Assembly: GCF_030708455.1 (NCBI RefSeq)
Contig: NZ_JAUYWF010000008.1
Location: forward strand, 62,001-126,000
Direction: 5' to 3'
Length of the DNA stretch: 64,000 nt
Origin: Halomonas sp. SSL-5
GTDB lineage: Bacteria; Pseudomonadota; Gammaproteobacteria; Pseudomonadales; Halomonadaceae
In this document: one piece after another, positions 24,777 through 34,060 of the stretch
Numbering within the stretch: position 1 is the first letter of the stretch
Layout: the number at the start of each line of letters is the position of its first letter
Translations under genes and position numbers: made by a program
The notes under the pieces: model-generated
Database searches by the model: none
What the model was told of the DNA's origin: nothing
The model's input: the letters and a program-made list of their open reading frames with translations, nothing else

Positions 24777-26969
24777 ATGGCCCATCAACATCCCCATGAC
24801 CTACCCGGCAGCGACACCCATCCCGAAGCGTCATCGGGTGCCCATGAGGCATCCTATTCGCTGCAGCCGATCCAGCCTATTCCCCGGGAACCGATTCAGC
24901 CCATCCCCACGGATTGGTGGCGATGTCAGCGACGGGGGCCCGTCAGTGGCCGCTACGAGGGCCCCTCCACCTCCCCGACCCCGGACAGCCATGAGCTGGT
25001 GCTGCGGGTCGACATCGACCCGGTGCAGGCCAATGCGCCGGTGATGGATCGTATCAGCGCCGATCTCTACCGCGTCTTCTCCTTCACCTGGAACGGGCGT
25101 ACCCTCCGCTGGCGGCGCTACGTGGAGTCCTGGATTGTCGAGAACCCCAGCGTCAGCTGGCAGCGCTGCTATGTTGACGTCAAGGGCGAGGTGACCTACT
25201 GGGAGGGCAGCCATCCCGCTACCCGGTTCGGCATGCGTATCCCCTGGGGCACCTTCCAGCCGGCAGGCCCCGCCGAACTCTTCCTGACCCCTTCTGGTGG
25301 TACCACCACTCGCTATACCTGTAAGCGGGTATCGTCCTACTTCCGCGACCTGATGCTGGAGGTGGATGTCTGTACCTCCGTCAATGCGGATCCGATCCTG
25401 CCGGTGCACGATACCCACTCCCATTCGACGCGCCCGGCGGACCTTCCCGAGCGTGACCTCGATCTCGTCGAGGCCTACCGGGAGGCGGGTATCGACGTCA
25501 CCTTGGCCTCAGACAGGACGATCATCGACGACAGCGCGGCCAGCTTCAACCAGTGGAGTCCCAGTGAATTGCATGACGCCATGGAAACGCACTTCAGCCA
25601 GATGAACAGCGGCTGGCCCAAGTGGCACATGTGGGGGCTGCTCTGTGGGCAGTACGATCGATCCACGGTGGCGGGCGTCATGTTCGATGCCCTCGCTACC
25701 TATGGGGGGGCCGGGGAGGCACCGGATCGGCAGGGCTTTGCCGTCTTCCGTGAGCACAGTTGGTTCAATAGTCTCGTCGAGAACCCGTCGACCCAGGCAG
25801 AAGCCAGCGCCATGCGGCAGTTCCTCTACACCTGGGTGCACGAGGCGGGGCATGCCTTCAATATGCTTCACTCCTGGGACAAGAGCAGGCCCGGCTCCCT
25901 CTCATGGATGAATTACCCACAACGCGTCTCGAACTTCTGGGGACAGTTCGAGTTTCGCTTCGATGACGAGGAGCTTATCCATATCCGCCATGGTAACCGT
26001 GCCGCGGTGATCATGGGCGGGGATGAATGGGCCTCTGGCGGACACCTGAAGGGCGGGGCGCATGGCGATTTTCAGGGTAGTGACACCGAGCTGGCGGCAC
26101 CACTGGAACTCGTGGTGCGCTCGAATGGGTACTTCGAGTTCATGGAACCGGTGTTCGTCGAGGTGCGCTTGCGCAACCTGATGCCCGACATGCCCTTCGA
26201 TATCAATGCGCAATTTGCTCCCGACTTCGCCCAGGTGAGCTACCAGATTCGCAAGCCTGACGGCAGCATCGTGGAATATCATCCGTTGCTTGCCTACATA
26301 GCCCAACCCGAAATGCTGCGCCTGGAGCCGGCCAATGACAGCGGCAGTGACCGCCTGAGCCAGCGTGTCTTCCTGCACTACGGCCGCGAAGGTTTCCTCT
26401 TCGATCAACCCGGCATGTACTCGGTTCGTGCCGCCTATCATGGTATCGATGGCATCAGCTTCCAGTCCGCGACCCACCATCTGCGGGTGGGAGCCCCTCA
26501 CACGCCCGAGGCCGATCGCCTGGCCCAGGATTACTTCTGTCGCGACGTGGGGACGTGCCTCTATCTGCATGGCTCACAGTCACCCCACCTGCGTCGTGGC
26601 ATGGAGGTGATCCATGATGTCGCCGACCGCTTCAAGGGATCGACGCTGGGCGCTGGCATCTCGGCCATTGCCGCCGAGTGTGAGGCACGGCCTCACTTCC
26701 GAATCGAGGGCGACAAGCTCAAGCAGGCACACAAGCCGGATCCGGAGGCGGCCCTGACTTGGCTCGAGCCGGCGATGAAGCTCTTCAGGAAAACCGAGGA
26801 CCGGGCGCTCAACCTTCCCTATCATGAGATGTCCGGGCGGCGTGTGGATTGGCTTCAGCAACTGGGCAAGAAGGACGAGGCGAAGAAGGAGATCACCACC
26901 CTGGTCAAGGATCTCAAGAAGCGTGGTGTTCGCGCCTCGGTGATCGAACGGATCACCGCCGCCAAGTAA
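24777..26969 (+). CDS. Metzincin-like zinc metalloprotease of unknown role
   Basis: A 730-residue protein. A proline-rich N-terminus with a short duplicated QPIP motif (about residues 30-45) precedes a beta-rich domain (about 60-210). The protease core has HEAGH at 355-359 and a third histidine at 365, giving HExxHxxNxxH. A SWMNYP Met-turn candidate is at Met378. This is the metzincin pattern, except that Asn362 replaces the usual glycine. A beta-sandwich-like region (about 430-590) and a basic C-terminus (KKDEAKKEITTLVKDLKKRG) follow. There is no signal peptide, so it is either cytosolic or exported by another route. It has a perfect AAGGAGGT ribosome-binding site and a strong downstream hairpin. 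Base composition looks less GC-rich than the neighbours. The exact family is unknown. Confidence 0.85.
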   Translation: MAHQHPHDLPGSDTHPEASSGAHEASYSLQPIQPIPREPIQPIPTDWWRCQRRGPVSGRYEGPSTSPTPDSHELVLRVDIDPVQANAPVMDRISADLYRVFSFTWNGRTLRWRRYVESWIVENPSVSWQRCYVDVKGEVTYWEGSHPATRFGMRIPWGTFQPAGPAELFLTPSGGTTTRYTCKRVSSYFRDLMLEVDVCTSVNADPILPVHDTHSHSTRPADLPERDLDLVEAYREAGIDVTLASDRTIIDDSAASFNQWSPSELHDAMETHFSQMNSGWPKWHMWGLLCGQYDRSTVAGVMFDALATYGGAGEAPDRQGFAVFREHSWFNSLVENPSTQAEASAMRQFLYTWVHEAGHAFNMLHSWDKSRPGSLSWMNYPQRVSNFWGQFEFRFDDEELIHIRHGNRAAVIMGGDEWASGGHLKGGAHGDFQGSDTELAAPLELVVRSNGYFEFMEPVFVEVRLRNLMPDMPFDINAQFAPDFAQVSYQIRKPDGSIVEYHPLLAYIAQPEMLRLEPANDSGSDRLSQRVFLHYGREGFLFDQPGMYSVRAAYHGIDGISFQSATHHLRVGAPHTPEADRLAQDYFCRDVGTCLYLHGSQSPHLRRGMEVIHDVADRFKGSTLGAGISAIAAECEARPHFRIEGDKLKQAHKPDPEAALTWLEPAMKLFRKTEDRALNLPYHEMSGRRVDWLQQLGKKDEAKKEITTLVKDLKKRGVRASVIERITAAK

Positions 26970-26997
26970 CGAGTCGCAGGAGTCGACGCCAGGTAAT

Positions 26998-27029
26998 GCG
27001 CCGCCGCCCGGCATCCCGGGTGGCGGCGC
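26998..27029. terminator. Hairpin terminator after the metalloprotease gene
   Basis: A 14-bp stem, GCGCCGCCGCCCGG with CCGGGTGGCGGCGC, containing one G-U pair and a catc loop, followed by TTCGTTTG on the plus strand. It lies between the convergent metalloprotease and cdd genes. Confidence 0.75.
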
Positions 27030-27101
27030 TTCGTTTGCCACCTGGCAGGCAGGCCTCGCTGCTGACGACCCGGGGGCGAGCCCGCTTTTCGAGAGCCAGG
27101 G

Positions 27102-27506
27102 TTAGCGAGCCAGGTTCTCCGGCCCGAAGGCGTCGGGGAGCAGCTCGGCCATGGTGTACTCCTTCAGCAACTCTCCGTCGGCATCCACCACGCGGATGCG
27201 GGTATGCTCGTCGGCGAACTCGCGGATGCGCTGGCGGCAGTCGCCGCAGGGGGTGCAGAGGTGCGCACCGGGCCCGATCACCCACACCTCGCGCAGGCGT
27301 CGCTCGCCGACACTGACCATGGCGGAAATGGCCGAGGCCTCGGCGCAGATGCCCTTGTAGTGGGCCACCTCGACGTTGGCGCCGGCATAGCGGGTACCGC
27401 TCTCGCCGATGACCACCGCGCCCACCGGGTGGCGGGAGTAGGGGGCGTAGGCGTTGCCGCGCACCGCCACCAGGGTCTCGATCAGGGTCGCATCGGCTGC
27501 GCTCAC
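27102..27506 (-). CDS. cdd: Cytidine deaminase
   Basis: A 134-residue homotetramer-type cytidine deaminase that converts (deoxy)cytidine to (deoxy)uridine. Zinc ligands Cys54, Cys87 and Cys90 and the proton-shuttle Glu56 are present as CAEAS and PCGDC. The substrate-binding AYAPYSRHPVGA is typical, and the length is standard for the short form. It is the last gene of a nucleoside-salvage operon and overlaps deoC by 4 nt. Confidence 0.96.
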   Translation of the reverse strand: MSAADATLIETLVAVRGNAYAPYSRHPVGAVVIGESGTRYAGANVEVAHYKGICAEASAISAMVSVGERRLREVWVIGPGAHLCTPCGDCRQRIREFADEHTRIRVVDADGELLKEYTMAELLPDAFGPENLAR

Positions 27507-28288
27507 GCCTTGCCTCCGGCCGGTGCTACTGCCATGCCCAGGGCGACCAGCAGGTCATCGAACAGGTCGGAAGCACCGAAGCGGAAGTGCCCGGGGGTGA
27601 TCCAGTTGGCGCCCATCACCCGCTCGGCCAGTGCCAGGTAAGCCTGGGCATCCTCGGTGGTGCGCACGCCACCGGCGACCTTGATGCCGACGTCGCGGCC
27701 GCTGGCCTTGATCGCCTCGAGCAGGATCTCGGTAGCCTCCAGGGTGGCATTGACGGCCACCTGGCCGGTGGAGGTCTTGAGGAAGTCGGCGCCGCCCTCG
27801 ATGGCAAGCTCGGCGGCGCGGCGGATCAGCGCCGGGTCCTTGAGCTCGCCGGTCTCGAGGATCACCTTGAGGGTGGCATCGCCGCAGGCCTGGTGGCAGC
27901 AGGCGACCAGTTCGCGACCGGTCTCCTCGTCGCCGGCCAGCAGGGTGCGCCAGGGGAAGACCACGTCCACCTCGTCGGCCCCGGCGGCCACCGCCTCGCG
28001 GCTCTCGCGGGCGACGGCCATGATGTCGTCACCGCCATCGGGGAAGTTGGTCACCGTGGCCACCCGCACCTTGCCGGCGAGATCCAGCGCCTTGAGGGTG
28101 CGTTGGGCGGTGGTGACGAAGGCCGGGTAGACACACACCGCGGCGGGGGTGCCGGCGGGGGTGCGAGCACGACGGCACAGCGATTCGATGCCGCGGTCGG
28201 TGTCGTCGTCGTTGAGGCTGGTGAGGTCCATCAGGGGCAGCGCCTGGCGGGCGGTGCGCTGGAGGTCATCGGTCATGGAAGCATCCAT
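27503..28288 (-). CDS. deoC: Deoxyribose-phosphate aldolase
   Basis: A 261-residue class I aldolase that splits deoxyribose-5-phosphate into acetaldehyde and glyceraldehyde-3-phosphate. The Schiff-base lysine is Lys171 in ADFLKTSTG. Supporting residues are Lys203 in GIKVAGGVRT and the acidic DEVDVV strand. Length and sequence match the E. coli-type long form. An ATG four codons after the annotated one (28276) is an alternative start. It sits between nupC and cdd, so the operon imports nucleosides, deaminates them and breaks down the deoxyribose. Confidence 0.96.
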   Translation of the reverse strand: MDASMTDDLQRTARQALPLMDLTSLNDDDTDRGIESLCRRARTPAGTPAAVCVYPAFVTTAQRTLKALDLAGKVRVATVTNFPDGGDDIMAVARESREAVAAGADEVDVVFPWRTLLAGDEETGRELVACCHQACGDATLKVILETGELKDPALIRRAAELAIEGGADFLKTSTGQVAVNATLEATEILLEAIKASGRDVGIKVAGGVRTTEDAQAYLALAERVMGANWITPGHFRFGASDLFDDLLVALGMAVAPAGGKA

Positions 28289-28358
28289 TGGTCGCGGGGT
28301 GTCAGGGTGTCTGGTAGCGCCCCGGGGGCGGGGCGCGAAGGCGGGGCGGACGCCGGTA

Positions 28359-29633
28359 TCAGCCGGCCGCCGCCAGCGCCATGAAGAAGCCAGCGATGGA
28401 GGCCGACATCAGGTTGGAGAGGGTGCCGGCCAGTACCGCCTTGAGGCCGTAGCGGGCGATCTCGTGGCGGCGGCTGGGGGCGATGCTGCCCAGGCCGCCG
28501 AGCAGGACGGCGATGGAAGAGAGGTTGGCGAAGCCGCACAAGGCAAACGACAGGATCGCCATGGTGTGAGGAGTCATCACCTGGCCGGTGGCAGCCACCA
28601 CTTCCTCGCCGCTCAGGTAGGGGCCGAGGTTGATGAATGCCACGAACTCATTGACCACGATCTTCTGGCCGATGAAGGAGCCGGCCAGGGTGGCCTCTTC
28701 CCAGGGGATGCCGAGAAGGAAGGCGAGCGGCGCGAACAGCCAGCCAAGGATCCACTCCAGGCTGAGCTGCTCGAGGCCGACCCAGCCGCCGATGCCCCCC
28801 AGCATGCCGTTGATGAGGGCGATCAGGCCGATGAAGGCGAGCATCATGGCGCCGATGTTGGCGGCCAGCATCAACCCCGAGGAGGCCCCTGCGGCGGCGG
28901 CGTCGATCACGTTGCTGGGCTTGTCGACGTCCTCCTCGTGCTCCTCCTCGATCTTCGAGACGCTGTCCTCGGGTTCGCGGGTCTCGGGCATGATCAGCTT
29001 GGCGAACAGCAGCCCGCCCGGGGCGGCCATGAAGGAGGCGGCCACCAGGTACTCCATGGGCACACCCATGGCGGCGTAGCCGGCGAGCACCGAGCCGGCC
29101 ACCGAAGCCAGCCCTCCGCACATCACCGCGAACAGCTGCGAGGGGGTCATGCGGGCGATGAAGGGGCGCACCACCAGTGGCGCCTCGGTCTGGCCGACGA
29201 AGATATTGGCGGTGGCGGAGAGCGACTCGGTGCGCGAGGTGCCCAGCGCCTTCTGCAGGGCGCCCCCCAGGATGCGGATCACCCACTGCATGATCCCCAG
29301 GTGGTAGAGCACGGCAATCAGCGAGGAGAAGAAGATGATCACCGGCAGCACCTTGATGGCGAAGACGAAGCCGATGTTGTCGACCTCGGCCAGCCCGCCG
29401 AAGACGAAGCCGATGCCGTCGTTGGCATAGAGCACCACCTGGCTGACGGCGTCGGAGATGGCCTTGAGCACGGTCTGGCCGAAGGGCACGTAGAGCACGA
29501 AGGCGCCGATGCCGACCTGGATGGCGAAGGCGCCGCCTACCGTGCGCAGGCGGATCGACCGGCGGTCGTAGGAGAAGATCAGGGCGATGATTATCAGCGT
29601 CACCATCCCGACGAGGCTCATGAAGAGTGTCAT
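28359..29633 (-). CDS. Concentrative nucleoside transporter (NupC-like)
   Basis: A 424-residue CNT-family symporter with an N-terminal hydrophobic half, a gate domain and the C-terminal core. Family motifs include [12 protein letters not shown] in the middle and [13 protein letters not shown], followed by [20 protein letters not shown] near the end. A charged cytosolic insert ([15 protein letters not shown]) is at about residue 205-220. The ATG at 29633, AGGACT upstream, is chosen over an open frame extending to 29765 because it begins at the first helix and gives the family length. It is the first gene of nupC-deoC-cdd. Confidence 0.94.
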   Translation of the reverse strand: MTLFMSLVGMVTLIIIALIFSYDRRSIRLRTVGGAFAIQVGIGAFVLYVPFGQTVLKAISDAVSQVVLYANDGIGFVFGGLAEVDNIGFVFAIKVLPVIIFFSSLIAVLYHLGIMQWVIRILGGALQKALGTSRTESLSATANIFVGQTEAPLVVRPFIARMTPSQLFAVMCGGLASVAGSVLAGYAAMGVPMEYLVAASFMAAPGGLLFAKLIMPETREPEDSVSKIEEEHEEDVDKPSNVIDAAAAGASSGLMLAANIGAMMLAFIGLIALINGMLGGIGGWVGLEQLSLEWILGWLFAPLAFLLGIPWEEATLAGSFIGQKIVVNEFVAFINLGPYLSGEEVVAATGQVMTPHTMAILSFALCGFANLSSIAVLLGGLGSIAPSRRHEIARYGLKAVLAGTLSNLMSASIAGFFMALAAAG

Positions 29634-29751
29634 GGGAGTCCTGCCCGTTTGTCGTGGATTGTTGCAGCAGACGGTGCCAAGCGAAGCGGGCAAATATACC
29701 AGTCTGGCCGGCAGGCTTCGACCGGAGCCCCCGATCCTGCGTTGACAGTTT

Positions 29752-29793
29752 TTGGCCTGGATCAAGGCGAAGCGTTCAGGGCATTGCTATGTT
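29752..29793 (+). promoter_or_regulatory. Anr/Fnr-type low-oxygen promoter
   Basis: TTGGC-CTGG-ATCAA at 29752-29765 is a close match to the Anr/Fnr box TTGAT-N4-ATCAA. A TATGTT -10 with an upstream TGc extension lies at 29788-29793. This puts the box at about -41.5 relative to a start near 29800, exactly the class II activator spacing. It controls the CBS-BON gene at 29830. Confidence 0.65.
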
Positions 29794-29829
29794 GCTTGTA
29801 CAAGCCCCTGAACCCGCTGGAGAACATCG

Positions 29830-30510
29830 ATGCAAGCCGCCGATATCATGACCCGTAATGTCATCACCGTAGGCCGAGACAGTGAAGTGCGCGAGATCGC
29901 CAGCCTGCTGCTCGAACACGGCATCAGTGCCGTGCCGGTGGTGGACGAGGCCGACAAGGTGCTGGGCATCGTCAGCGAGGGCGACCTGATCCGCCGCGTC
30001 GAGGACGACAAGCGCAACAAGTCCTGGTGGCTGCGGCTGTTCGCCGTCAACGATCCCGGCGAGTACGTCAAGTCCCACGGGCGTCGCGCCCACGAGATCA
30101 TGACCCCCGACCCGCTGACCATCGGCGAGGATATGCCGCTGCACAAGATCTCACGGCTGCTGGAGAAGCATCACATCAAGCGGGTGCCGGTGGTCGCCGA
30201 CGGCAAGCTGGTGGGCATCGTGAGCCGTGCCAACCTGCTCCAGGGCTTCGCCGTGGCCGGTCCCGAGGCCTCGGCCAGCGCCGATGATCGCGAGATCCGC
30301 GAGGCGATCCTCAAGGAGATCGACGACAACACCGGCGTGATGGTCGACCGCATCAACGTTATCGTCAGCCAGGGCAAGGTGGAGCTCTGGGGCCTGGTGG
30401 AGAGCGACAAGGAGCGCATGGCGGTGCAGGTGGCGGCCGAGAACGCCGGTGGCGTCAAGGAGGTCAAGAACAACCTGGGCTATGTGCCGCGTGGCTTCGG
30501 CGCCGCCTGA
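29830..30510 (+). CDS. CBS-pair and BON domain protein
   Basis: A 226-residue cytosolic protein. CBS 1 covers about residues 1-58 (MTRNVITVGRDSEVREIASL) and CBS 2 about 88-145 (IMTPDPLTIGEDMPLHKISR). A BON domain spans about 152-222 (GVMVDRINVIVSQGKVELWG). CBS pairs bind adenine nucleotides; BON domains interact with membranes or ligands. Proteins of this architecture are often part of low-oxygen or stress regulons in pseudomonads and relatives, which fits the Anr-like promoter upstream. The precise activity is unknown. A 30-nt perfect palindromic terminator follows the stop. Confidence 0.92.
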   Translation: MQAADIMTRNVITVGRDSEVREIASLLLEHGISAVPVVDEADKVLGIVSEGDLIRRVEDDKRNKSWWLRLFAVNDPGEYVKSHGRRAHEIMTPDPLTIGEDMPLHKISRLLEKHHIKRVPVVADGKLVGIVSRANLLQGFAVAGPEASASADDREIREAILKEIDDNTGVMVDRINVIVSQGKVELWGLVESDKERMAVQVAAENAGGVKEVKNNLGYVPRGFGAA

Positions 30511-30545
30511 CGTCTCCCGGCGAGTCACCATAACGATGAGAACAT

Positions 30546-30575
30546 GAAGAGGGCGGCCCCGGGGCCGCCCTCTTC
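30546..30575. terminator. Perfect palindromic terminator
   Basis: GAAGAGGGCGGCCCC joined directly to its reverse complement, a 15+15 palindrome. It lies between the convergent CBS-BON gene and the aminotransferase gene and can end both transcripts. Confidence 0.85.
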
Positions 30576-30611
30576 GCATCGTGCATGTCCTGATCGCCTA
30601 CGCGACTCCGC

Positions 30612-31766
30612 TCACGCCTCGTCAGGCGGGGTCTGGACTGGCTTCGCGACCGACTCCAGGGCCTGGCGCAGGGTGTCGATGGTGCGCTGGTGGTGATGCA
30701 GCTTCTCCAGGCCGAACAGCCCGATGCGGAAGGTCTGGAAACCCTCTCCCTCGTCGCACATCAGCGGCACGCCGCCGGCGACCTGCAGCCCCGCCTCGGC
30801 GAAGCGGCCGACGATGCCGGGGTCGTCGGTATAGCAGACCACCACGCCCGGCGACTCGTAGCCCGGGGCGGCCACGCTCTTGAAGCCGAACTCGGCGAGC
30901 AGTTCGCGCACGCCGCTGCCCAGCGCCTGCTGTTCGTTACGGACCTTGTCGAGGCCGTACTGGTCGATCTCGCGCATGACGTCGCGCAGCGTCACCAGGC
31001 CATCGGTGGGCAGGGTGGCGTGATAGGCATGGCCGCCCTTCTCGTAGGTCTCCATGATCGAGAGCCACTTCTTGAGGTCACAGGCGAAGCTGGTGCTGGT
31101 GGTCTCCTCGATGGTCTCCCGGGCCAGGCGCGAGAGCATCACCATGGCGCAGCAGGGCGAGGCGCTCCAGCCCTTCTGGGGCGCGCTGATCACCACATCG
31201 ACGCCGAGGTCCTGCATGTCCACCCACATGGTGCCGGAGGCGATGCAGTCGAGCACGAACAGGCCGCCCTCCTCGTGGATGGCGTCGGCCACCTGGCGGA
31301 TGTAGTCGTCGGGCAGCATCATGCCCGAGGAGGTCTCCACGTGGGGGGCGAAGACGATATCGGGCTGGGTGTCGCGAATGGTGTCGATCACGTCCTGCAG
31401 CGGCGCGGGGGCAAAAGGCGAGGTGACGTCATCCTCGTCGAGGCGACGCGCCTTGCGCACGTTGATATCGGAAGGGATGTGGCCCATCTCGAGGATCTGG
31501 CTCCAGCGGTAGCTGAACCAGCCGTTGCGCAGTACCAGCGCGCGGCGCCCCTTGGTGAACTGGCGGGCGACGGCCTCCATGCCGAAGGTGCCACTGCCGG
31601 GCACGATCACCGCACTGTGGGCGTTGTAGACTTCCTTGAGGTGCGAGGAGACCTCGCGCATCACCTCCTGGAAGCGAGCCGACATGTGGTTCAGCGAGCG
31701 GTCGGTATAGACCACCGAGTATTCCAGCAGGCCATCGGGGTCGACATCGGGAAGCAAGCCGGGCAT
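30612..31766 (-). CDS. Class V aminotransferase (alanine-glyoxylate aminotransferase type)
   Basis: A 384-residue PLP-dependent fold-type I enzyme. The Schiff-base lysine is Lys198 in SAPQKGW. The PLP phosphate-binding region is PGSGTFGMEAV and the aspartate is in LFVLDCIASG. It resembles the AGXT/phosphonate-pyruvate aminotransferase branch, so the amino acceptor (glyoxylate, pyruvate or similar) is uncertain. I use the ATG at 31766 because GGAGAG lies 6 nt before it; an in-frame ATG at 31778 is possible. The frame continues much further upstream only as an artefact of the pta gene on the same strand. It is downstream of ackA-pta with a 116-nt gap. Confidence 0.88.
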   Translation of the reverse strand: MPGLLPDVDPDGLLEYSVVYTDRSLNHMSARFQEVMREVSSHLKEVYNAHSAVIVPGSGTFGMEAVARQFTKGRRALVLRNGWFSYRWSQILEMGHIPSDINVRKARRLDEDDVTSPFAPAPLQDVIDTIRDTQPDIVFAPHVETSSGMMLPDDYIRQVADAIHEEGGLFVLDCIASGTMWVDMQDLGVDVVISAPQKGWSASPCCAMVMLSRLARETIEETTSTSFACDLKKWLSIMETYEKGGHAYHATLPTDGLVTLRDVMREIDQYGLDKVRNEQQALGSGVRELLAEFGFKSVAAPGYESPGVVVCYTDDPGIVGRFAEAGLQVAGGVPLMCDEGEGFQTFRIGLFGLEKLHHHQRTIDTLRQALESVAKPVQTPPDEA

Positions 31767-31882
31767 CTCTCTCTCCATGTTGGTTCTGGCCTTCCAGGGC
31801 GAAGGCGACTGGTATCTCAAGCATATTCCCATTGCCCGTTCGGGGCCAGCCGTGGCGGTGGCCACGGGCCAAGGGGGCGCGT

Positions 31883-34060
31883 TCAGTCGCCCTGGGCCGC
31901 CTGGATGGCGGTCAGCGCGATGGTATAGACGATGTCGTCCACCAGGGCGCCCCGGGAGAGGTCGTTCACCGGCTTGTTGAGGCCCTGCAGCATGGGGCCG
32001 ACGCTGACCACATGGGCGCTGCGCTGCACCGCCTTGTAGGTGGTGTTGCCGGTGTTGAGGTCGGGGAAGACGAACACCGTGGCGCGGCCGGCCACCGGGG
32101 AATCCGGTGCCTTCTGGCGGCCCACGCTCTCGATGGCCGCGGCGTCGTACTGCAGCGGCCCGTCGATGCACAGTTGGGGAGCGCGCTCCCGGGCCAGCCG
32201 GGTCGCCTGGCGCACCTTCTCGACGTCGGCGCCGGAGCCGGATTCCCCGGTGGAGTAGCTGATCATCGCCACCCGCGGCTCGATGCCGAAGGCCGCCGCC
32301 GAGCGGGCGCTCTGGATGGCGATCTCGGCCAGGGTCTCGGCGTCCGGGTCCGGGTTCACCGCGCAGTCGCCATAGACCACCACCTGCTCGGGCAGCAGCA
32401 TGAAGAAGATCGATGACACCTGGTGGTAGTCCGGGGAGGTCTTGATCAGCTGGAAGGCGGGACGCACGGTGTTGGCGGTGGTGTGCACGGCCCCGGAGAC
32501 CAGGCCGTCGACCTCGTCCTCGGCGAGCATCATGGTGCCGAGCACCACGTTGTCCTGCAGCTGGTCCTCGGCGGTAATCGCGTTCACCTTGCCGGCACGG
32601 CGCGCCACCATGGGCGCCACGTAGCGCTGGCGAATGGCGCCGGGGTCGATGATCTCGAGCTCCTCGGGCAGCGCGATGCCGCGCTGGCGGGCCACCTCCT
32701 CGATCTCCTCCCGCCTGCCGAGCAGCACGCAGCGGGCGATGCCGCGCTGCTGGCAGATCACCGCGGCCTCCACGGTGCGCGGCTCGTTGCCCTCCGGCAG
32801 CACGATGCGCCGAGCGGCGCGCTGGGCCAGCTGCACCAGCTGATGGCGGAAGGCGGCAGGGGAGAGCCGGCGCGGATAGCCCCGGCTGAGGGTCTCCTTG
32901 AGCCACGGCAGGTCGAGATGACCGGCCACGAAGCGGGTCACCTGCTCGGCGCGCTCGGCGTCGTCGATGGGAATATCGTTGGCCATGCGGTCGAGGCGCT
33001 TGGCGGTGTCGAAGCTGTCCGAATCCACCGCCAGCACCGGCAGCCCGCTGCGCAGCGCGGGACGGCAGATATCGATCATCGCCTCGCTGGGCTGTTCACC
33101 GTGGGTGAGCAGCACGCCGGCCAGCGGCACGCCGTTCATGGTGGAGAGCGCGGCGGCCAGCAGGATGTCGTCGCGATCGCCCGGGGAGACGATCAGCCGC
33201 CCCGGCTTGAACACGTGCAGTGCCCGGGAGGCGCTGCGCGCGCACAGGCTGGTGCCCATCACCCGGCGGGTCGCGGCGTCGCCCTCGTGGAGGAACTGGG
33301 CGCCCAGCGCGCGAGCCACATCGATGACCCGCGGCGCGGAGAGGGCGTCGTGCCAGGGCACGGCGCCGATCAGGCGGAACTGCTGGCCATCCAGGGCGGG
33401 CAGGTACTGGCGCAGGGTATCGGCCAGTTCGCCGTTGGTGTTGGCGGCCAGTTCGGGGGCGGCGAGCGGGGTCGTGGTGGCGGCCTCGGGCAACGGCCGC
33501 ACGCGCATCAGGATGCAGCCCAGGGTGCGCGAGGAGCGCGCGCCGTCGAAGGGCTGGGCGTGGATGTCGAGCTGTTCCGCCAAATGGCGAGGGTCGCTCA
33601 GGTCACCGTCGGCCACCAGGATCACCCGGGCGTCCAGGGCCCGGGCCAGCTCGGCGTTGAGCTGGCCGGCGTAGCTGCTCTGGGGGCTCGCCACCAGGCC
33701 CTCGACCACCACCAGGTCGGGGCGGGCCACCCCCTCGTCGCTGGCGACGCGGGTGTGCCGGGCGACCGCCTCCTCCATCAGGTCGGCGATGCGGTCGTCG
33801 CGCAGTAGCCGCTCCACGCGCGCCTGGGGCAGCGGCTCGGGGGCGGTGAGGCCCAGGGTGCTGCGGGCCAGCGCCGTGGAGCGGTCCGGCCCGGGCCCGT
33901 TGAACTCGTCCTGGCGGAAGGGGCGCAGGAAGCCGGCCTTGAGGCCCAGGGTGTCCAGGGCGCGAATCAGCCCCAGGCAGGCGGAGGTGAGGCCCACGCC
34001 GGTGCCGGTGGGTACCAGCAGCAGCGTGCGGGGGTCGGGACGTGCTGAGCTTGCAGTCAT
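31883..34060 (-). CDS. pta: Phosphate acetyltransferase
   Basis: A 725-residue enzyme, the long three-domain form. It interconverts acetyl-CoA and acetyl phosphate. The N-terminal domain (about 1-190) has a P-loop-like dethiobiotin-synthetase fold ([13 protein letters not shown]). A DRTGG-type regulatory domain lies at about 215-340. The catalytic PTA domain (about 395-720) contains [35 protein letters not shown] and [18 protein letters not shown]. It overlaps ackA by 4 nt, giving an ackA-pta operon for overflow acetate metabolism and acetyl-phosphate supply. Confidence 0.97.
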   Translation of the reverse strand: MTASSARPDPRTLLLVPTGTGVGLTSACLGLIRALDTLGLKAGFLRPFRQDEFNGPGPDRSTALARSTLGLTAPEPLPQARVERLLRDDRIADLMEEAVARHTRVASDEGVARPDLVVVEGLVASPQSSYAGQLNAELARALDARVILVADGDLSDPRHLAEQLDIHAQPFDGARSSRTLGCILMRVRPLPEAATTTPLAAPELAANTNGELADTLRQYLPALDGQQFRLIGAVPWHDALSAPRVIDVARALGAQFLHEGDAATRRVMGTSLCARSASRALHVFKPGRLIVSPGDRDDILLAAALSTMNGVPLAGVLLTHGEQPSEAMIDICRPALRSGLPVLAVDSDSFDTAKRLDRMANDIPIDDAERAEQVTRFVAGHLDLPWLKETLSRGYPRRLSPAAFRHQLVQLAQRAARRIVLPEGNEPRTVEAAVICQQRGIARCVLLGRREEIEEVARQRGIALPEELEIIDPGAIRQRYVAPMVARRAGKVNAITAEDQLQDNVVLGTMMLAEDEVDGLVSGAVHTTANTVRPAFQLIKTSPDYHQVSSIFFMLLPEQVVVYGDCAVNPDPDAETLAEIAIQSARSAAAFGIEPRVAMISYSTGESGSGADVEKVRQATRLARERAPQLCIDGPLQYDAAAIESVGRQKAPDSPVAGRATVFVFPDLNTGNTTYKAVQRSAHVVSVGPMLQGLNKPVNDLSRGALVDDIVYTIALTAIQAAQGD

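Noticed and set aside
28149..29858. 569-aa plus-strand frame opposite nupC and deoC
   Set aside because: Low-complexity His/Gly/Gln antisense frame; nupC and deoC are unmistakable.
31850..31867. 7-bp hairpin between pta and the aminotransferase gene
   Set aside because: No T-rich tail on the minus strand and a short stem; not enough for a terminator call.
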